Positions 1 through 9,810 are shown, counted from the stretch's first letter. The stretch is DNA of 22,409 nt from an uncultured Oscillospiraceae bacterium (GCA_934646175.1 CAKUEI010000021.1:1-22409); one strand, 5' to 3'. Notes: generated by a model from the sequence alone, not told the origin. A program made the numbers and translations.

Positions 1-1790
1 GGTTCCTCATCCCCCAATCCAGCTCCGCCGAAGGCGGTCTCGTCGCTGGAGAATACCCGTCGATATCGTCCCCCCACGGGGACGCCCAATCGGTATCCCT
101 TCCGGTGCACCGGCGAGAAATTGCACAGGAAGATCAGTTCCTTTCCCTTTTTGTCCCGGCGGCAGAAGGCGATGGTGTTGCCGCCGGAGTCGTCTGCACA
201 CAGCCACTCAAACCCCTCCCAGGAGAAATCCTGCTGCCAGAGAGCCGGCTCTTCCAGATAAAATCCGTTGGCCGCGGCGAAAAACGCCTTCAGCTGCCGG
301 TGCAGCATCCCGTCCTCGTCCTGCTGGTCCAAAAGGTGCCAATCCAGGGAGTACTCATAGTGCCACTCGTTCCACTGGCCGAACTCGCTGCCCATCATCA
401 AAAGCTTTTTCCCCGGATGAGCCAGCATATAGCTGTAAAAGGCTCGCAGGTTCGCCGCCTTCTGTCGGTCGTCCCCCGGCATTTTGTTGAGGAGCGAGCC
501 TTTCATGTGCACCACCTCGTCATGGGACAGGGGCAGCACAAAATTCTCGGAGAAGGCGTACATCAGCGAAAAGGTCACGTCTTTGTGGTTGAACTGGCGG
601 AAATAGGGGTCCAGCTTCATGTAATGCAGCATGTCGTTCATCCAGCCCATGTTCCACTTCAGGTTAAAGCCCAATCCGCCGTCATAGGTCGGCCCGGTCA
701 CCTTGGGCCACGCGGTGGACTCTTCGGCGATCATCAGGGCGTCCGGATGTTCCCGGAACACCGCTTCGTTCAACTTTTTCAGGAAGTCCGCCGCCTCCAG
801 ATTCTCGCGCCCGCCGAATCGGTTGGGGAGCCATTCTCCATCCCTCCGGCCGTAATCGAGATAGAGCATGGAGGCCACCGCGTCCACCCGCAGGCCGTCC
901 AGATGGAATTCTCCCAGCCAGTAGAGGGCGGAGGCGATCAGGAAGTCCTGCACCTCTTCTTTCCCGTAGTCAAACACTCGGGTGCCCCAGTCGGCGTGCT
1001 CCCCCTTCCGGGGGTCGGCGTACTCATAGCAGGGGGTACCGTCAAATTCGTAAAGGCCGAAAGCGTCCTTGGGAAAGTGGGCAGGCACCCAGTCCAAAAT
1101 CACCCCTACCCCGGCCCTGTGCAGCTGGTCGATAAGGTACATGAAGTCGTGGGGCGTTCCGAACCGGGAGGTGGGCGCGAAATAACCCGTACACTGGTAC
1201 CCCCAAGAGGCATCCAGCGGGTGCTCCGTCACCGGCATCAGCTCCACATGGGTGAACCCCATCTCTTTCACATAGGGCACCAGATAGCGGGCGATGTCCC
1301 GGTAGGAGAGGAATTCCCCCTCTCCTGTCCGCCGCCAGGAGCCGAGATGCACCTCATAGATGTTCAGCGGATGGTCGTATACCAGATGCTTTTTCCGCCA
1401 TTTTTTCCAGCTTTCGTCGCCCCAGGAATATCCGGCAAGGTCATAGAGCTTGGAACCGGTGCCCGGCCGGGTCTCGGCATGAAAGGCAAAGGGGTCGGCC
1501 TTCAGGCGCACTGTCCCGTCCGGCCCGGTCACCGCGTATTTATACGTGTCATACTGGCCCAGCCCCGGAACAAAGCCACTCCACACGCCGTTTTCCTCCC
1601 GGTGCAGGGGGACGCCCTCCTCCTGCCAGCGGCAGAAGTCTCCCGTCACCGCCACGGTTTTCGCCCGGGGCGCCCAAACGGTGAAGCGCCAGCCGTCCAC
1701 GCCGTCCCGCGTCTCCTTATGGCTTCCGAACCGCTGCCACAGGCGCGGCTCCAACCGGGCCGCTGCGGATTTTGTCCCACCCATTTCCAT
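1..1790 (-). CDS. glgB: 1,4-alpha-glucan branching enzyme, C-terminus cut by window edge
   Basis: Cytosolic glycogen branching enzyme: it cuts an alpha-1,4 glucan chain and rejoins it as an alpha-1,6 branch. I read 596 codons on the minus strand without a stop. A CBM48-like domain comes first (WRFTVWAPRAKTVAVTGDF, about residues 29-47), then the GH13 barrel with NIYEVHLGSW and DWVPAHFP. The catalytic triad is visible: nucleophile D303 (GLRVDAV), acid/base E356 (AEES) and D424 (LSHDEV). Their spacing of 53 and 121 residues matches the E. coli enzyme as I recall it. The N-terminal N1 extension of the long E. coli form is absent. By comparison about 30 residues are missing beyond base 1. The start at 1790 follows an AGGAAGGA site (1801-1808); a second in-frame ATG lies two codons later. 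No other glycogen genes are visible, but they could lie beyond the left edge. Confidence 0.96.
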   Translation of the reverse strand, partial: MEMGGTKSAAARLEPRLWQRFGSHKETRDGVDGWRFTVWAPRAKTVAVTGDFCRWQEEGVPLHREENGVWSGFVPGLGQYDTYKYAVTGPDGTVRLKADPFAFHAETRPGTGSKLYDLAGYSWGDESWKKWRKKHLVYDHPLNIYEVHLGSWRRTGEGEFLSYRDIARYLVPYVKEMGFTHVELMPVTEHPLDASWGYQCTGYFAPTSRFGTPHDFMYLIDQLHRAGVGVILDWVPAHFPKDAFGLYEFDGTPCYEYADPRKGEHADWGTRVFDYGKEEVQDFLIASALYWLGEFHLDGLRVDAVASMLYLDYGRRDGEWLPNRFGGRENLEAADFLKKLNEAVFREHPDALMIAEESTAWPKVTGPTYDGGLGFNLKWNMGWMNDMLHYMKLDPYFRQFNHKDVTFSLMYAFSENFVLPLSHDEVVHMKGSLLNKMPGDDRQKAANLRAFYSYMLAHPGKKLLMMGSEFGQWNEWHYEYSLDWHLLDQQDEDGMLHRQLKAFFAAANGFYLEEPALWQQDFSWEGFEWLCADDSGGNTIAFCRRDKKGKELIFLCNFSPVHRKGYRLGVPVGGRYRRVFSSDETAFGGAGLGDEE

Positions 1791-1885
1791 CCGATCCACG
1801 TCCTTCCTCACTGGGGCTGCTCTTTCGTCAAATTCTCGTAAAATTTCCCCACTTTTCTCAAAAATGCCGCTCTGCTTCTGTGTAA

Positions 1886-1915
1886 ATTATATAGGTCTCC
1901 TCCCGCTCCCGTCAA
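1886..1915 (-). promoter_or_regulatory. sigma-A type promoter for glgB
   Basis: On the minus strand TTGACG (1915-1910) and TATAAT (1891-1886) are separated by 18 bases. The predicted transcript would start near 1879 and carry a leader of about 90 bases before glgB. This suggests glgB is expressed independently of the carboxypeptidase gene upstream. Confidence 0.7.
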
Positions 1916-1980
1916 GCGCAACGGCGAAGGAGCGGGCCAAAATTTCCGTGCCCGCTGCTGCCCCCTTTGTGGGAGTTTAC

Positions 1981-3126
1981 CTATCCGGCCCAGAGCATCC
2001 TGTGCAGCAGCCGCAGCCAGATCTCCCCGGTACTCAGCCGGGGCACCTCTTCTGCCGCCAGCAGGGGGATACGCCCCGCCTCCACGCCGTTCACCAACAC
2101 GATCAGCTCCCCCAGCTTCTGTCCCTGTTCCACCGGAGCCTCCACCGTGTCGGTAAGGTCAGTTTCCACCCGCAGCATCTCCCGGTCCTCCCGTCGGATG
2201 AGCACGCGCCCGCTGTCCGACACTACTGGCTGCACCCATCCGCTTTTTCCCAGCAGCACCTTCACCGGCGGCAATGCTTCTCCCGGCCCCACCTCCGCCA
2301 TAGAATAGGCGGAAAATCCGTAATTCAGCAAAGTCTTCGCCGCCGTGAAGCGGTCGCCGGAGGTAGGCGCTTTCATCACCACGGCGATCAGCTCCATGCC
2401 GTCCCGCTCCGCCGTGGCGGAGATGCAACACTTCGCCGTGGAGGTGGAGCCGGTCTTCAGCCCCGTGGCCCCGTCGTAATAACGAATGAGCTTGTTGGTG
2501 TTGGCAAGGGCAAAGGCCCCGTCCCGGATGGAGTCCATCCAAATGGTAGTGTACTTCCGGATGCCGGAGTGGTTCAAAATCAGCTCCCGGGACATGACAG
2601 CGATGTCATAAGCGCTGGTCACGTGCCCCTCCGCCGGAAGGCCGGTGCAGTTACGGAACACCGTGTCATTCATCCCCAGTTCTTCTGCCCGCCGGTTCAT
2701 GCGGGCAACAAAGGCCTCCTCGCTGCCCGCCAGATGCTCGGCCAGCGCCACCGACGCGTCGTTGGCTGACACCACACACACGCATTTCAACATGTCGTCC
2801 ACGGTGAAGCGCTCGTTCTCCTTCATATAGGTCTGCGACCCGCCCATGCCCGCGGCGGCGGCCGACACGGTCACCATCTCCTCCAGCCCCAGCTGCCCCC
2901 GGTCCACCGCTTCCATCACCAGCAGCAATGTCATCACCTTGGTCACGCTGGCCGGTTCCAGCTTTTTGTGGGCGTTTTTTTCATACAGGACCGTTCCGCT
3001 CTCTTTTTCCATCAGCAATGCCGACTCCGCCTTTACGTCCAAAGCGGTCGTCTCCTCCGTTCCCGCCGCGGCCGCCGTGCCAAAAAGGCAGACTGCCGCC
3101 AGCACGGCGCACAAAACCCGTCTCAT
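1981..3126 (-). CDS. Secreted D-alanyl-D-alanine carboxypeptidase (PBP5/DacF family, peptidase S11)
   Basis: A penicillin-binding protein that removes the terminal D-Ala from peptidoglycan stem peptides outside the membrane. Counted from the start chosen here, the three active-site motifs are present: SVTK (S60, K63), SAN (S120-N122) and KTG (K224). An N-terminal signal peptide with a hydrophobic run ending in AAAAG precedes the mature enzyme. A C-terminal beta-rich PBP5 domain follows, and the protein ends with a short LLHRMLWAG tail that could act as a weak amphipathic anchor. An ATG two codons upstream (3132) directly abuts the AAGGAGG ribosome binding site, so the Met at 3126, seven bases behind it, is the better start. 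Length (381 residues) is normal. It follows the asparaginase gene after a strong terminator; I saw no convincing promoter of its own. Confidence 0.93.
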   Translation of the reverse strand: MRRVLCAVLAAVCLFGTAAAAGTEETTALDVKAESALLMEKESGTVLYEKNAHKKLEPASVTKVMTLLLVMEAVDRGQLGLEEMVTVSAAAAGMGGSQTYMKENERFTVDDMLKCVCVVSANDASVALAEHLAGSEEAFVARMNRRAEELGMNDTVFRNCTGLPAEGHVTSAYDIAVMSRELILNHSGIRKYTTIWMDSIRDGAFALANTNKLIRYYDGATGLKTGSTSTAKCCISATAERDGMELIAVVMKAPTSGDRFTAAKTLLNYGFSAYSMAEVGPGEALPPVKVLLGKSGWVQPVVSDSGRVLIRREDREMLRVETDLTDTVEAPVEQGQKLGELIVLVNGVEAGRIPLLAAEEVPRLSTGEIWLRLLHRMLWAG

Positions 3127-3246
3127 GTCCATCCCTCCTTCCCTCCACCCTATGCCTTACCGTCTCCGGCCATGCCAAGTGCAAAAAGCGGCTTTACCCC
3201 TTCTTTGCACAGGTTTCGTGGCCCCCTGCGCGGCGCTTCCGGCAGC

Positions 3247-3280
3247 AAAAAGGCGGCGGCCAAGCTGGCCGCCGCCTTTT
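3247..3280 (-). terminator. Intrinsic terminator after L-asparaginase
   Basis: A perfect 10-bp GC stem (GGCGGCGGCC / GGCCGCCGCC, 3252-3261 with 3267-3276) and 5-base loop, followed on the minus strand by five T. It begins two bases beyond the asparaginase stop codon. Confidence 0.9.
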
Positions 3281-3281
3281 C

Positions 3282-4280
3282 TTATTCCTCTAACAAGTCA
3301 TGCCCCACCGGGGTGTAGAAAAGCTCCTTCACCCTTGCATGCTCCTGGGTCTCCCCTAAAATCCACATGAGCTTAGTGAGGGTGGCCTCCGGCGTCATGT
3401 CATAGCATTCCAGCACCTCAAACTGCTCCCGCACCCGTACCCCCACGTGATAAATGCTCATGTCGCTTCCCTCGTGGGACACCTGGGTAGTGATCACCAG
3501 GGTCTTCCCCCGGGCCATCCAGTCCTCAATGGCCGCCATGAAGTCGTCGTTATCATAGCAGGGGATGCCGCCCATGCCGAAGCTCTCGATGATCAGGGCG
3601 TCATAGTGCTCCCGCAGGTACTCGAACATGCCCGCGTCCAGCCCGGGAATCAGCTTTAAGACGAACACCCGGCGGCACAGTTTGTGGAAAAACTTCGGCT
3701 GCTCCTCCGGCTTTTTGTCCCGGATATAGCGCACCACCCGCTCCCCACGGATCACCGCAAGGTCGGGGAAGTCGATGCTGGAAAAGGCGTTGAAGCTCTT
3801 GCTGCGGGTCTTTCTGGCCCGGGTCCCTGCAATGACGTGGCCGTCGAACACGATGGACACGCCATAGGCCCCCTCGCTCACCGCGTACAGGAAGCTGTCG
3901 TAAAGGTTCCGCTTTGCATCGGTCACCTCCATGCTGATGGGCTTCTGCGCCCCGGTGATGACGATGGGCTTCCCCGCGTTCTGGATGAGGTAGGAAAGGG
4001 CCGCCGCCGTGTAGGCCATGGTGTCCGTCCCGTGGAGGATGATGAAACCGTCAAATTTGTCGTACTGCTTCTCCACCGTCTCCGCCATGCCCAGCCAGTG
4101 CTCGGGGCCAACGTTGGTGCTGTCCAGATCGTAGAGCTTCAGGCACTTCACCTCGCACAGTTCTTTCACTGAGGGAAGGTAGTGCAGCACATCCTCCGGC
4201 TTCAGCACCGGCTCCATCCCGTCCCCGGTGTCACCGGAGGCGATGGTGCCGCCGGTGGCGATCAGCAGGATCCGTTTCAT
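3282..4280 (-). CDS. ansA: Type I (cytosolic) L-asparaginase
   Basis: Hydrolyses L-asparagine to aspartate and ammonia. The 332-residue protein has no signal peptide and the usual length of type I bacterial asparaginases. The first catalytic threonine lies in TGGTIAS (T12). The second catalytic centre is HGTDTM (T85, D86) with the lysine in TRARKTRSKS (K157). The substrate-binding segment DSTN (53-56) is intact. The C-terminal half carries GMGGIPC and TTQVSHEGSDM, typical of AnsA. Its ATG is preceded by AAAGGAG eight bases away. A GC-rich hairpin with a short T run ends only 17 bases before the start codon, leaving no space for a promoter, so transcription presumably reads through from the cytidylate-kinase-like gene. 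Confidence 0.95.
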   Translation of the reverse strand: MKRILLIATGGTIASGDTGDGMEPVLKPEDVLHYLPSVKELCEVKCLKLYDLDSTNVGPEHWLGMAETVEKQYDKFDGFIILHGTDTMAYTAAALSYLIQNAGKPIVITGAQKPISMEVTDAKRNLYDSFLYAVSEGAYGVSIVFDGHVIAGTRARKTRSKSFNAFSSIDFPDLAVIRGERVVRYIRDKKPEEQPKFFHKLCRRVFVLKLIPGLDAGMFEYLREHYDALIIESFGMGGIPCYDNDDFMAAIEDWMARGKTLVITTQVSHEGSDMSIYHVGVRVREQFEVLECYDMTPEATLTKLMWILGETQEHARVKELFYTPVGHDLLEE

Positions 4281-4297
4281 GGTCCTTACTCCTTTGG

Positions 4298-4327
4298 AAA
4301 AGGCCGCCGGTTTTGATCCCGGCGGCC
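4298..4327 (-). terminator. Terminator-like hairpin between the cytidylate kinase-like gene and ansA
   Basis: A 9-bp stem GGCCGCCGG / CCGGCGGCC with an 8-base loop, followed on the minus strand by only four T. It lies immediately before the ansA ribosome binding site. The short T tract suggests partial rather than full termination. Confidence 0.75.
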
Positions 4328-4355
4328 AAAATTTTCAGGAAACGCATCCTGACAC

Positions 4356-4949
4356 TCAGAACATCTCCGCGGCGTTCTTCAGAATGGCCGCCGCCTGCTC
4401 GATGGTGAAGCGGCTGGTGTTCAGGGTCAGGTGATAATTTTCCGCCGCGCCCCAGATCTGGTCGCTATAGTACTGATAGTGGCGGGCGCGCTGCTTATCG
4501 GTCTTGTCGATGACGGCGCTCACGTTATTGCTCTTCACGCCGTACTCCTCCACCACACGCTTTAGCCGCACATCCTTGCTGGCGTGGATGAACACATTCA
4601 TGCACTCGCACTTGTCCCGCAGAATATAGTCCGCGCAGCGGCCCACGATGACACAGCTGCCCGCCTGCGCGATCTCGGTGATGGCGTCCCGCTCGGCGAT
4701 GAAGATCTGGTCGTGCAGGGTGCCACCGGTATAGTACCCGCTGGTAGCAATGTTGAACAGCAGGCTGTTGTTGATCTTCTGCTCCTGCTCTTCAATGAAA
4801 TCCTTGTCAAAGCCGCTCTTCATGGCGGCGCGCTCGATGATGGCTTCGTCATAGAAGGGAATGTTCAGCGCCTCGGCCAGCTTTTCGCCGATCAGGTGCC
4901 CGCCGCTGCCGAATTCGCGCTCGATGGTGATCACTAAGTTCTTTTTCAT
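4356..4949 (-). CDS. Cytidylate kinase-like family protein (Cytidylate_kin2)
   Basis: A 197-residue P-loop protein resembling the AAA-type cytidylate kinase-like family common in clostridia. It opens with ITIEREFGSGGHLIGEKLA (residues 7-25), the variant nucleotide-binding loop of that family, and continues with IVGRCADYIL (about 100-109) and a lid-like VFIHASKDVRLKRVV. Classical cytidylate kinase phosphorylates CMP/dCMP, but members of this family are mostly untested, so the substrate is inference. The ATG at 4949 lacks a textbook ribosome binding site; only a run of seven G lies upstream. It is transcribed from a good promoter at 5022-5050, separately from clpB, and is followed by a weak terminator and ansA. 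Confidence 0.88.
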   Translation of the reverse strand: MKKNLVITIEREFGSGGHLIGEKLAEALNIPFYDEAIIERAAMKSGFDKDFIEEQEQKINNSLLFNIATSGYYTGGTLHDQIFIAERDAITEIAQAGSCVIVGRCADYILRDKCECMNVFIHASKDVRLKRVVEEYGVKSNNVSAVIDKTDKQRARHYQYYSDQIWGAAENYHLTLNTSRFTIEQAAAILKNAAEMF

Positions 4950-5021
4950 CTGATTATGCCCCCCCGTTTATAATCTCAGGATGGACAACGTCCCTGCCGG
5001 GCGGGACCTCTGCCCACTTTT

Positions 5022-5050
5022 ATTATACCGGAAAATGCCCCTCATTGCAA
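5022..5050 (-). promoter_or_regulatory. Promoter of the cytidylate kinase-like gene
   Basis: Minus strand TTGCAA (5050-5045), 17-base spacer, TATAAT (5027-5022). It lies between the clpB terminator and the gene. The leader contains a small hairpin, GTCCC-N8-GGGAC. Confidence 0.7.
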
Positions 5051-5079
5051 CCATGTTTTCCGTTCGGCCGCAGACGTGG

Positions 5080-5118
5080 AAAGGCCCCGCGGAAGCAGAT
5101 GCTCCGCGGGGCCTTTTT
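5080..5118 (-). terminator. Intrinsic terminator after clpB
   Basis: An 11-bp perfect stem GGCCCCGCGGA / TCCGCGGGGCC (5083-5093 with 5103-5113) with a 9-base loop, flanked by A and T runs. It starts directly after the clpB stop codon. Confidence 0.9.
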
Positions 5119-5119
5119 C

Positions 5120-7714
<2,595 letters not shown>

Positions 7715-7752
7715 ATTAAAACGCTCCTTTCGCCGGGGCGGGTAGTTTTTTG

Positions 7753-7787
7753 AAAAAAACGGGACGGCGGTGTACGCCGCCGCCCCG
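7753..7787 (-). terminator. Intrinsic terminator between hsp20 and clpB
   Basis: Minus strand 11-bp stem CGGGGCGGCGG / CCGCCGTCCCG (one G-T pair) followed by seven T. It is a strong terminator by eye, yet the next gene, clpB, starts only 38 bases later and shows no promoter in that space. Confidence 0.85.
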
Positions 7788-7820
7788 CTTCGCGTGCTTC
7801 TTCAGGGCTTTACATTCAGA

Positions 7821-8240
7821 TCAGCCGATGGCGATGCGATGGGCCGTTTCCACGGCGGGGGCCGCCTTCGGCAGCGTCAGAGTCAGGATGCCGTTTTCGT
7901 AACCGGCGGTGATGTTCTTTTCGTCCACGCCCGTCACGTCAAAGCTGCGGCTGAAGCTGCCATACCGGCGCTCTCGGCGCAGGTAGCTGCCCTTCTCATC
8001 CTTTTCTTCCTTCTCCTCCTTGTGCTCGGCGGAGATGGTCAGGACGCCGTCCTTCACTTCCAGGCTGATGTCCTCTTTATTGAACCCGGGCAGCTCGGCT
8101 TCTAAGATGTAATTGTCGCCGGATTCCTTGATGTCCGTGCGGAAGTCCGGAAGGGCTGCGCTGTTCTTGGTGAAAAAGTCGTCAAACAAATCAAACAGAT
8201 TGTCGTTATTCTTGCGTTCAAAGGGAAGCATACCAAACAT
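7821..8240 (-). CDS. Small heat-shock protein Hsp20 / alpha-crystallin family
   Basis: An ATP-independent holdase that binds unfolding proteins, later handed to ClpB/DnaK. The 139-residue protein has a short N-terminal arm (1-33), an alpha-crystallin domain (about 34-125) with ELPGFNKEDISLEV and the terminal-strand motif NGILTLTLPK, and a C-terminal IAI (136-138), the I-x-I motif that docks into neighbouring subunits during oligomer assembly. A lysine/glutamate-rich loop (EEKEEKDEK) sits between strands, as in many clostridial Hsp18 proteins. AAAGGAG stands nine bases before the ATG. Upstream lie a degenerate and a perfect CIRCE operator, so HrcA repression is the expected control. clpB is the next gene on the same strand. 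Confidence 0.95.
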   Translation of the reverse strand: MFGMLPFERKNNDNLFDLFDDFFTKNSAALPDFRTDIKESGDNYILEAELPGFNKEDISLEVKDGVLTISAEHKEEKEEKDEKGSYLRRERRYGSFSRSFDVTGVDEKNITAGYENGILTLTLPKAAPAVETAHRIAIG

Positions 8241-8243
8241 AAG

Positions 8244-8462
8244 TCAAAACTCCTTTACAATAGACTTTTTAGATTTGGAACATGGTTGGCACTCACAAAG
8301 TTTTTGTGCTAATTTCGTAATCTCTTCATGAATATCATCCTCTTCCCGGGGCTTTCCTCTCTTTTGGGGCGCCCTCTTTCTCTTTTCTTGCCTGTAGTAT
8401 ACGGCTGGTTTATGAACAATTCTCGCTCTAATTATGTCCAAATTGTAAACATTAGCACTCAT
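8244..8462 (-). CDS. Doubtful 72-codon ORF in the hsp20 leader
   Basis: An open frame of 72 codons whose ATG lies inside the perfect CIRCE and whose stop codon overlaps the spacer just before the hsp20 start. The predicted peptide is basic in the middle (QEKRKRAPQKRGKPRE) and has a CECQPC cysteine cluster near the end. It has no ribosome binding site, and its codon use (AGA, AGG, ATA, TTA) differs from the neighbouring genes. It probably just reflects the AT-richer leader. I do not recognise a family. Confidence 0.15.
   Translation of the reverse strand: MSANVYNLDIIRARIVHKPAVYYRQEKRKRAPQKRGKPREEDDIHEEITKLAQKLCECQPCSKSKKSIVKEF
8286..8312 (-). promoter_or_regulatory. Degenerate CIRCE (possible second HrcA operator)
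   Basis: Plus-strand reading TTGGCACTC-N9-TTGTGCTAA matches the CIRCE consensus TTAGCACTC-N9-GAGTGCTAA at 15 of 18 arm positions with exactly the right 9-base spacing. It lies 45 bases before the hsp20 start codon, a usual distance for an HrcA site. Confidence 0.55.
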
Positions 8463-8478
8463 CGCATTCGAGTGCTAA
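8452..8478 (-). promoter_or_regulatory. Perfect CIRCE operator (HrcA binding site)
   Basis: TTAGCACTC-N9-GAGTGCTAA matches the CIRCE consensus at all 18 arm positions. CIRCE is bound by the repressor HrcA upstream of heat-shock genes in Firmicutes. Here the downstream genes on the minus strand are hsp20 and clpB. The site is also about 77 bases upstream of the plus-strand promoter for butyrate kinase 1, probably too far to act on it. Confidence 0.95.
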
Positions 8479-8555
8479 TGCTGCTTTTCCGATTCCCTCC
8501 CACACCCGGTCCGCCCCTGTGCGCAATTTCATGCAAAATGCTTCCCTTCCGCCTA

Positions 8556-8584
8556 TTGCACCGGAAGCGGTTCAATGTTATAAT
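8556..8584 (+). promoter_or_regulatory. Promoter of butyrate kinase 1
   Basis: TTGCAC (8556-8561), 17-base spacer, TATAAT (8579-8584). Transcription would start near 8591, giving a leader of about 50 bases that ends in AGGAGG ten bases before the ATG. Confidence 0.75.
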
Positions 8585-8643
8585 CAAGCTGTAAAAGCAC
8601 GTTTCGTGCGCTTCCCCATAAAACTGCAGGAGGTTTATGACCA

Positions 8644-9756
8644 ATGGAAAACTATAAAGTGCTTGCAATCAACCCCGGCTCCACTTCCACCAAGGTCGCT
8701 CTGTTCGAGGGCGAGAAGGAGATCTTCAAGAAGAACGTCAGCCACGAGGCTTCCGACCTGGCCAAGTTCGCTCAGGTGTGCGATCAGCTGGATTACCGCG
8801 TGGACACCATCCTGAACATTCTGAAGGAAGAGGGCGTCACCATTGATGACTGCGCCGCTTTCTCCGGCCGCGGCGGCGGTCTGAACGCCTGCCCCGGCGG
8901 CACCTATGAGGTCAACGACCTGATCCTGGAGCATGCCCGCCGCGGCGGCGGTAACCACCCCGCCACCCTGGGCAGCCAGATCGCCAAGAAGTTTGCCGAT
9001 CAGTACGGCGCCCGCGCCTTCATCGTCAACCCCCCCGACACCGATGAGTTCTCCGATGTCGCCCGCGTCACCGGCTTTGCCGACGTGTTCCGCGCCAGCC
9101 ACATCCACGCTCTGAACCAGAAGGAGACCGCCATCCGCGTTGCCAAGGATCTGGGCACCACCTACGAGAAGGACAATTTCATCGTTGCCCACATCGGCGG
9201 CGGCGTTTCCATCACCGCTCACGAGCACGGCCAGATGGTCGACTCCAACGACATTCTGTGGGGTGAAGGCCCCATGGCCCCCACCCGTGCCGGTGCTCTG
9301 CCCGCTCTGCAGTTCATGGATCTGTGCTATTCCGGCAAGTACACCCGTGACGAGATGTACAAGCACCTCACCAAGTCCGGCGGCTTCGTGGATCACTGCG
9401 GCACCTCCGACGCGCTGGAGCTGAACAAGATGATCGACGAGGGCGACAAGTACGCCGCTCTGGTGTACGAAGCCTTCATGTATCAGATTGCCAAGCAGAT
9501 CGGCTCCATGGCCGCCACCCTGAAGGGCGACGTCAAGGCCATCATCCTGACCGGCGGCATCTCCCACGATAAGGCTGTTGTGGCCTACATGAAGGAGCAC
9601 TGCGGCTTCATCGCCCCCATCGAAGTTCGCGCAGGCGAGTTCGAGATGGAAGCCCTGGCTGCCGGCGCTATCCGCGTCCTGAAGGGCGAGGAGCAGCCCA
9701 AGGTCTACACCGGCGAAGAGCCCTTCCACGGCTTTGACCACCTGAAGAAGCACTAA
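8644..9756 (+). CDS. buk: Butyrate kinase, paralogue 1
   Basis: Acetate and sugar kinase (ASKHA) fold enzyme that interconverts butyryl phosphate + ADP and butyrate + ATP, the ATP-yielding last step of one butyrate route. The 370-residue length is typical. Visible motifs are the N-terminal phosphate loop NPGSTSTK (10-17), SGRGGG, PGGTY, HPATLGSQ, the second phosphate loop HIGGGVS, GEGPMAPTR, and the adenosine loop LTGGISH. Near the end EFEMEALAAGA stands where many family members have EDEMEAL. The start follows AGGAGG; an out-of-frame ATG six bases earlier is ignored. Codon use is strongly biased (CTG, AAG, GCC, AAC), as expected for an abundant protein. A second kinase follows behind a terminator. 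No phosphate butyryltransferase gene is adjacent. A branched-chain fatty-acid kinase role is a possible alternative. Confidence 0.95.
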   Translation: MENYKVLAINPGSTSTKVALFEGEKEIFKKNVSHEASDLAKFAQVCDQLDYRVDTILNILKEEGVTIDDCAAFSGRGGGLNACPGGTYEVNDLILEHARRGGGNHPATLGSQIAKKFADQYGARAFIVNPPDTDEFSDVARVTGFADVFRASHIHALNQKETAIRVAKDLGTTYEKDNFIVAHIGGGVSITAHEHGQMVDSNDILWGEGPMAPTRAGALPALQFMDLCYSGKYTRDEMYKHLTKSGGFVDHCGTSDALELNKMIDEGDKYAALVYEAFMYQIAKQIGSMAATLKGDVKAIILTGGISHDKAVVAYMKEHCGFIAPIEVRAGEFEMEALAAGAIRVLKGEEQPKVYTGEEPFHGFDHLKKH

Positions 9757-9775
9757 TTCCCCCTGTATTTCAAAA

Positions 9776-9810
9776 ACGGGCGTCTTGAACCTCAAGGCGC
9801 CCGTTTTCTT
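9776..9810 (+). terminator. Intrinsic terminator between the two butyrate kinases
   Basis: A 13-bp stem (9776-9788 with 9792-9804, one G-T pair), 3-base loop and TTTTCTT tail. Butyrate kinase 2 begins 25 bases later with its own ribosome binding site but no room for a promoter. Confidence 0.9.

Larger units (their letters stand above)
8241..8643. other. Control region between hsp20 and the butyrate kinase genes
   Basis: This 403-base divergent region is clearly more AT-rich than its surroundings. It contains a degenerate CIRCE (8286-8312), a perfect CIRCE (8452-8478), a doubtful 72-codon minus-strand reading frame (8244-8462), and the plus-strand promoter and ribosome binding site (AGGAGG, just before 8644) of the first butyrate kinase. 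A clear minus-strand -35/-10 pair for hsp20 was not found. Candidate -10 boxes are CATAAT (8436-8431) and TATACT (8401-8396), both with poor -35 partners. Confidence 0.7.

Noticed and set aside
105..1841. A 578-codon plus-strand frame opposite glgB
   Set aside because: glgB on the minus strand has catalytic residues in correct spacing. The plus-strand frame is low-information antisense sequence.
1930..1965. AGCGGGC...GCCCGCT inverted repeat after the carboxypeptidase gene as a terminator
   Set aside because: No T run follows on the minus strand and the loop is long, so it was not called.
8241..8265. AGTCAAA-like half site near the hsp20 start, possible CtsR box
   Set aside because: CtsR needs a tandem heptad repeat (GGTCAAA-N3-GGTCAAA). 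Only one half is present, while CIRCE sites are clear.
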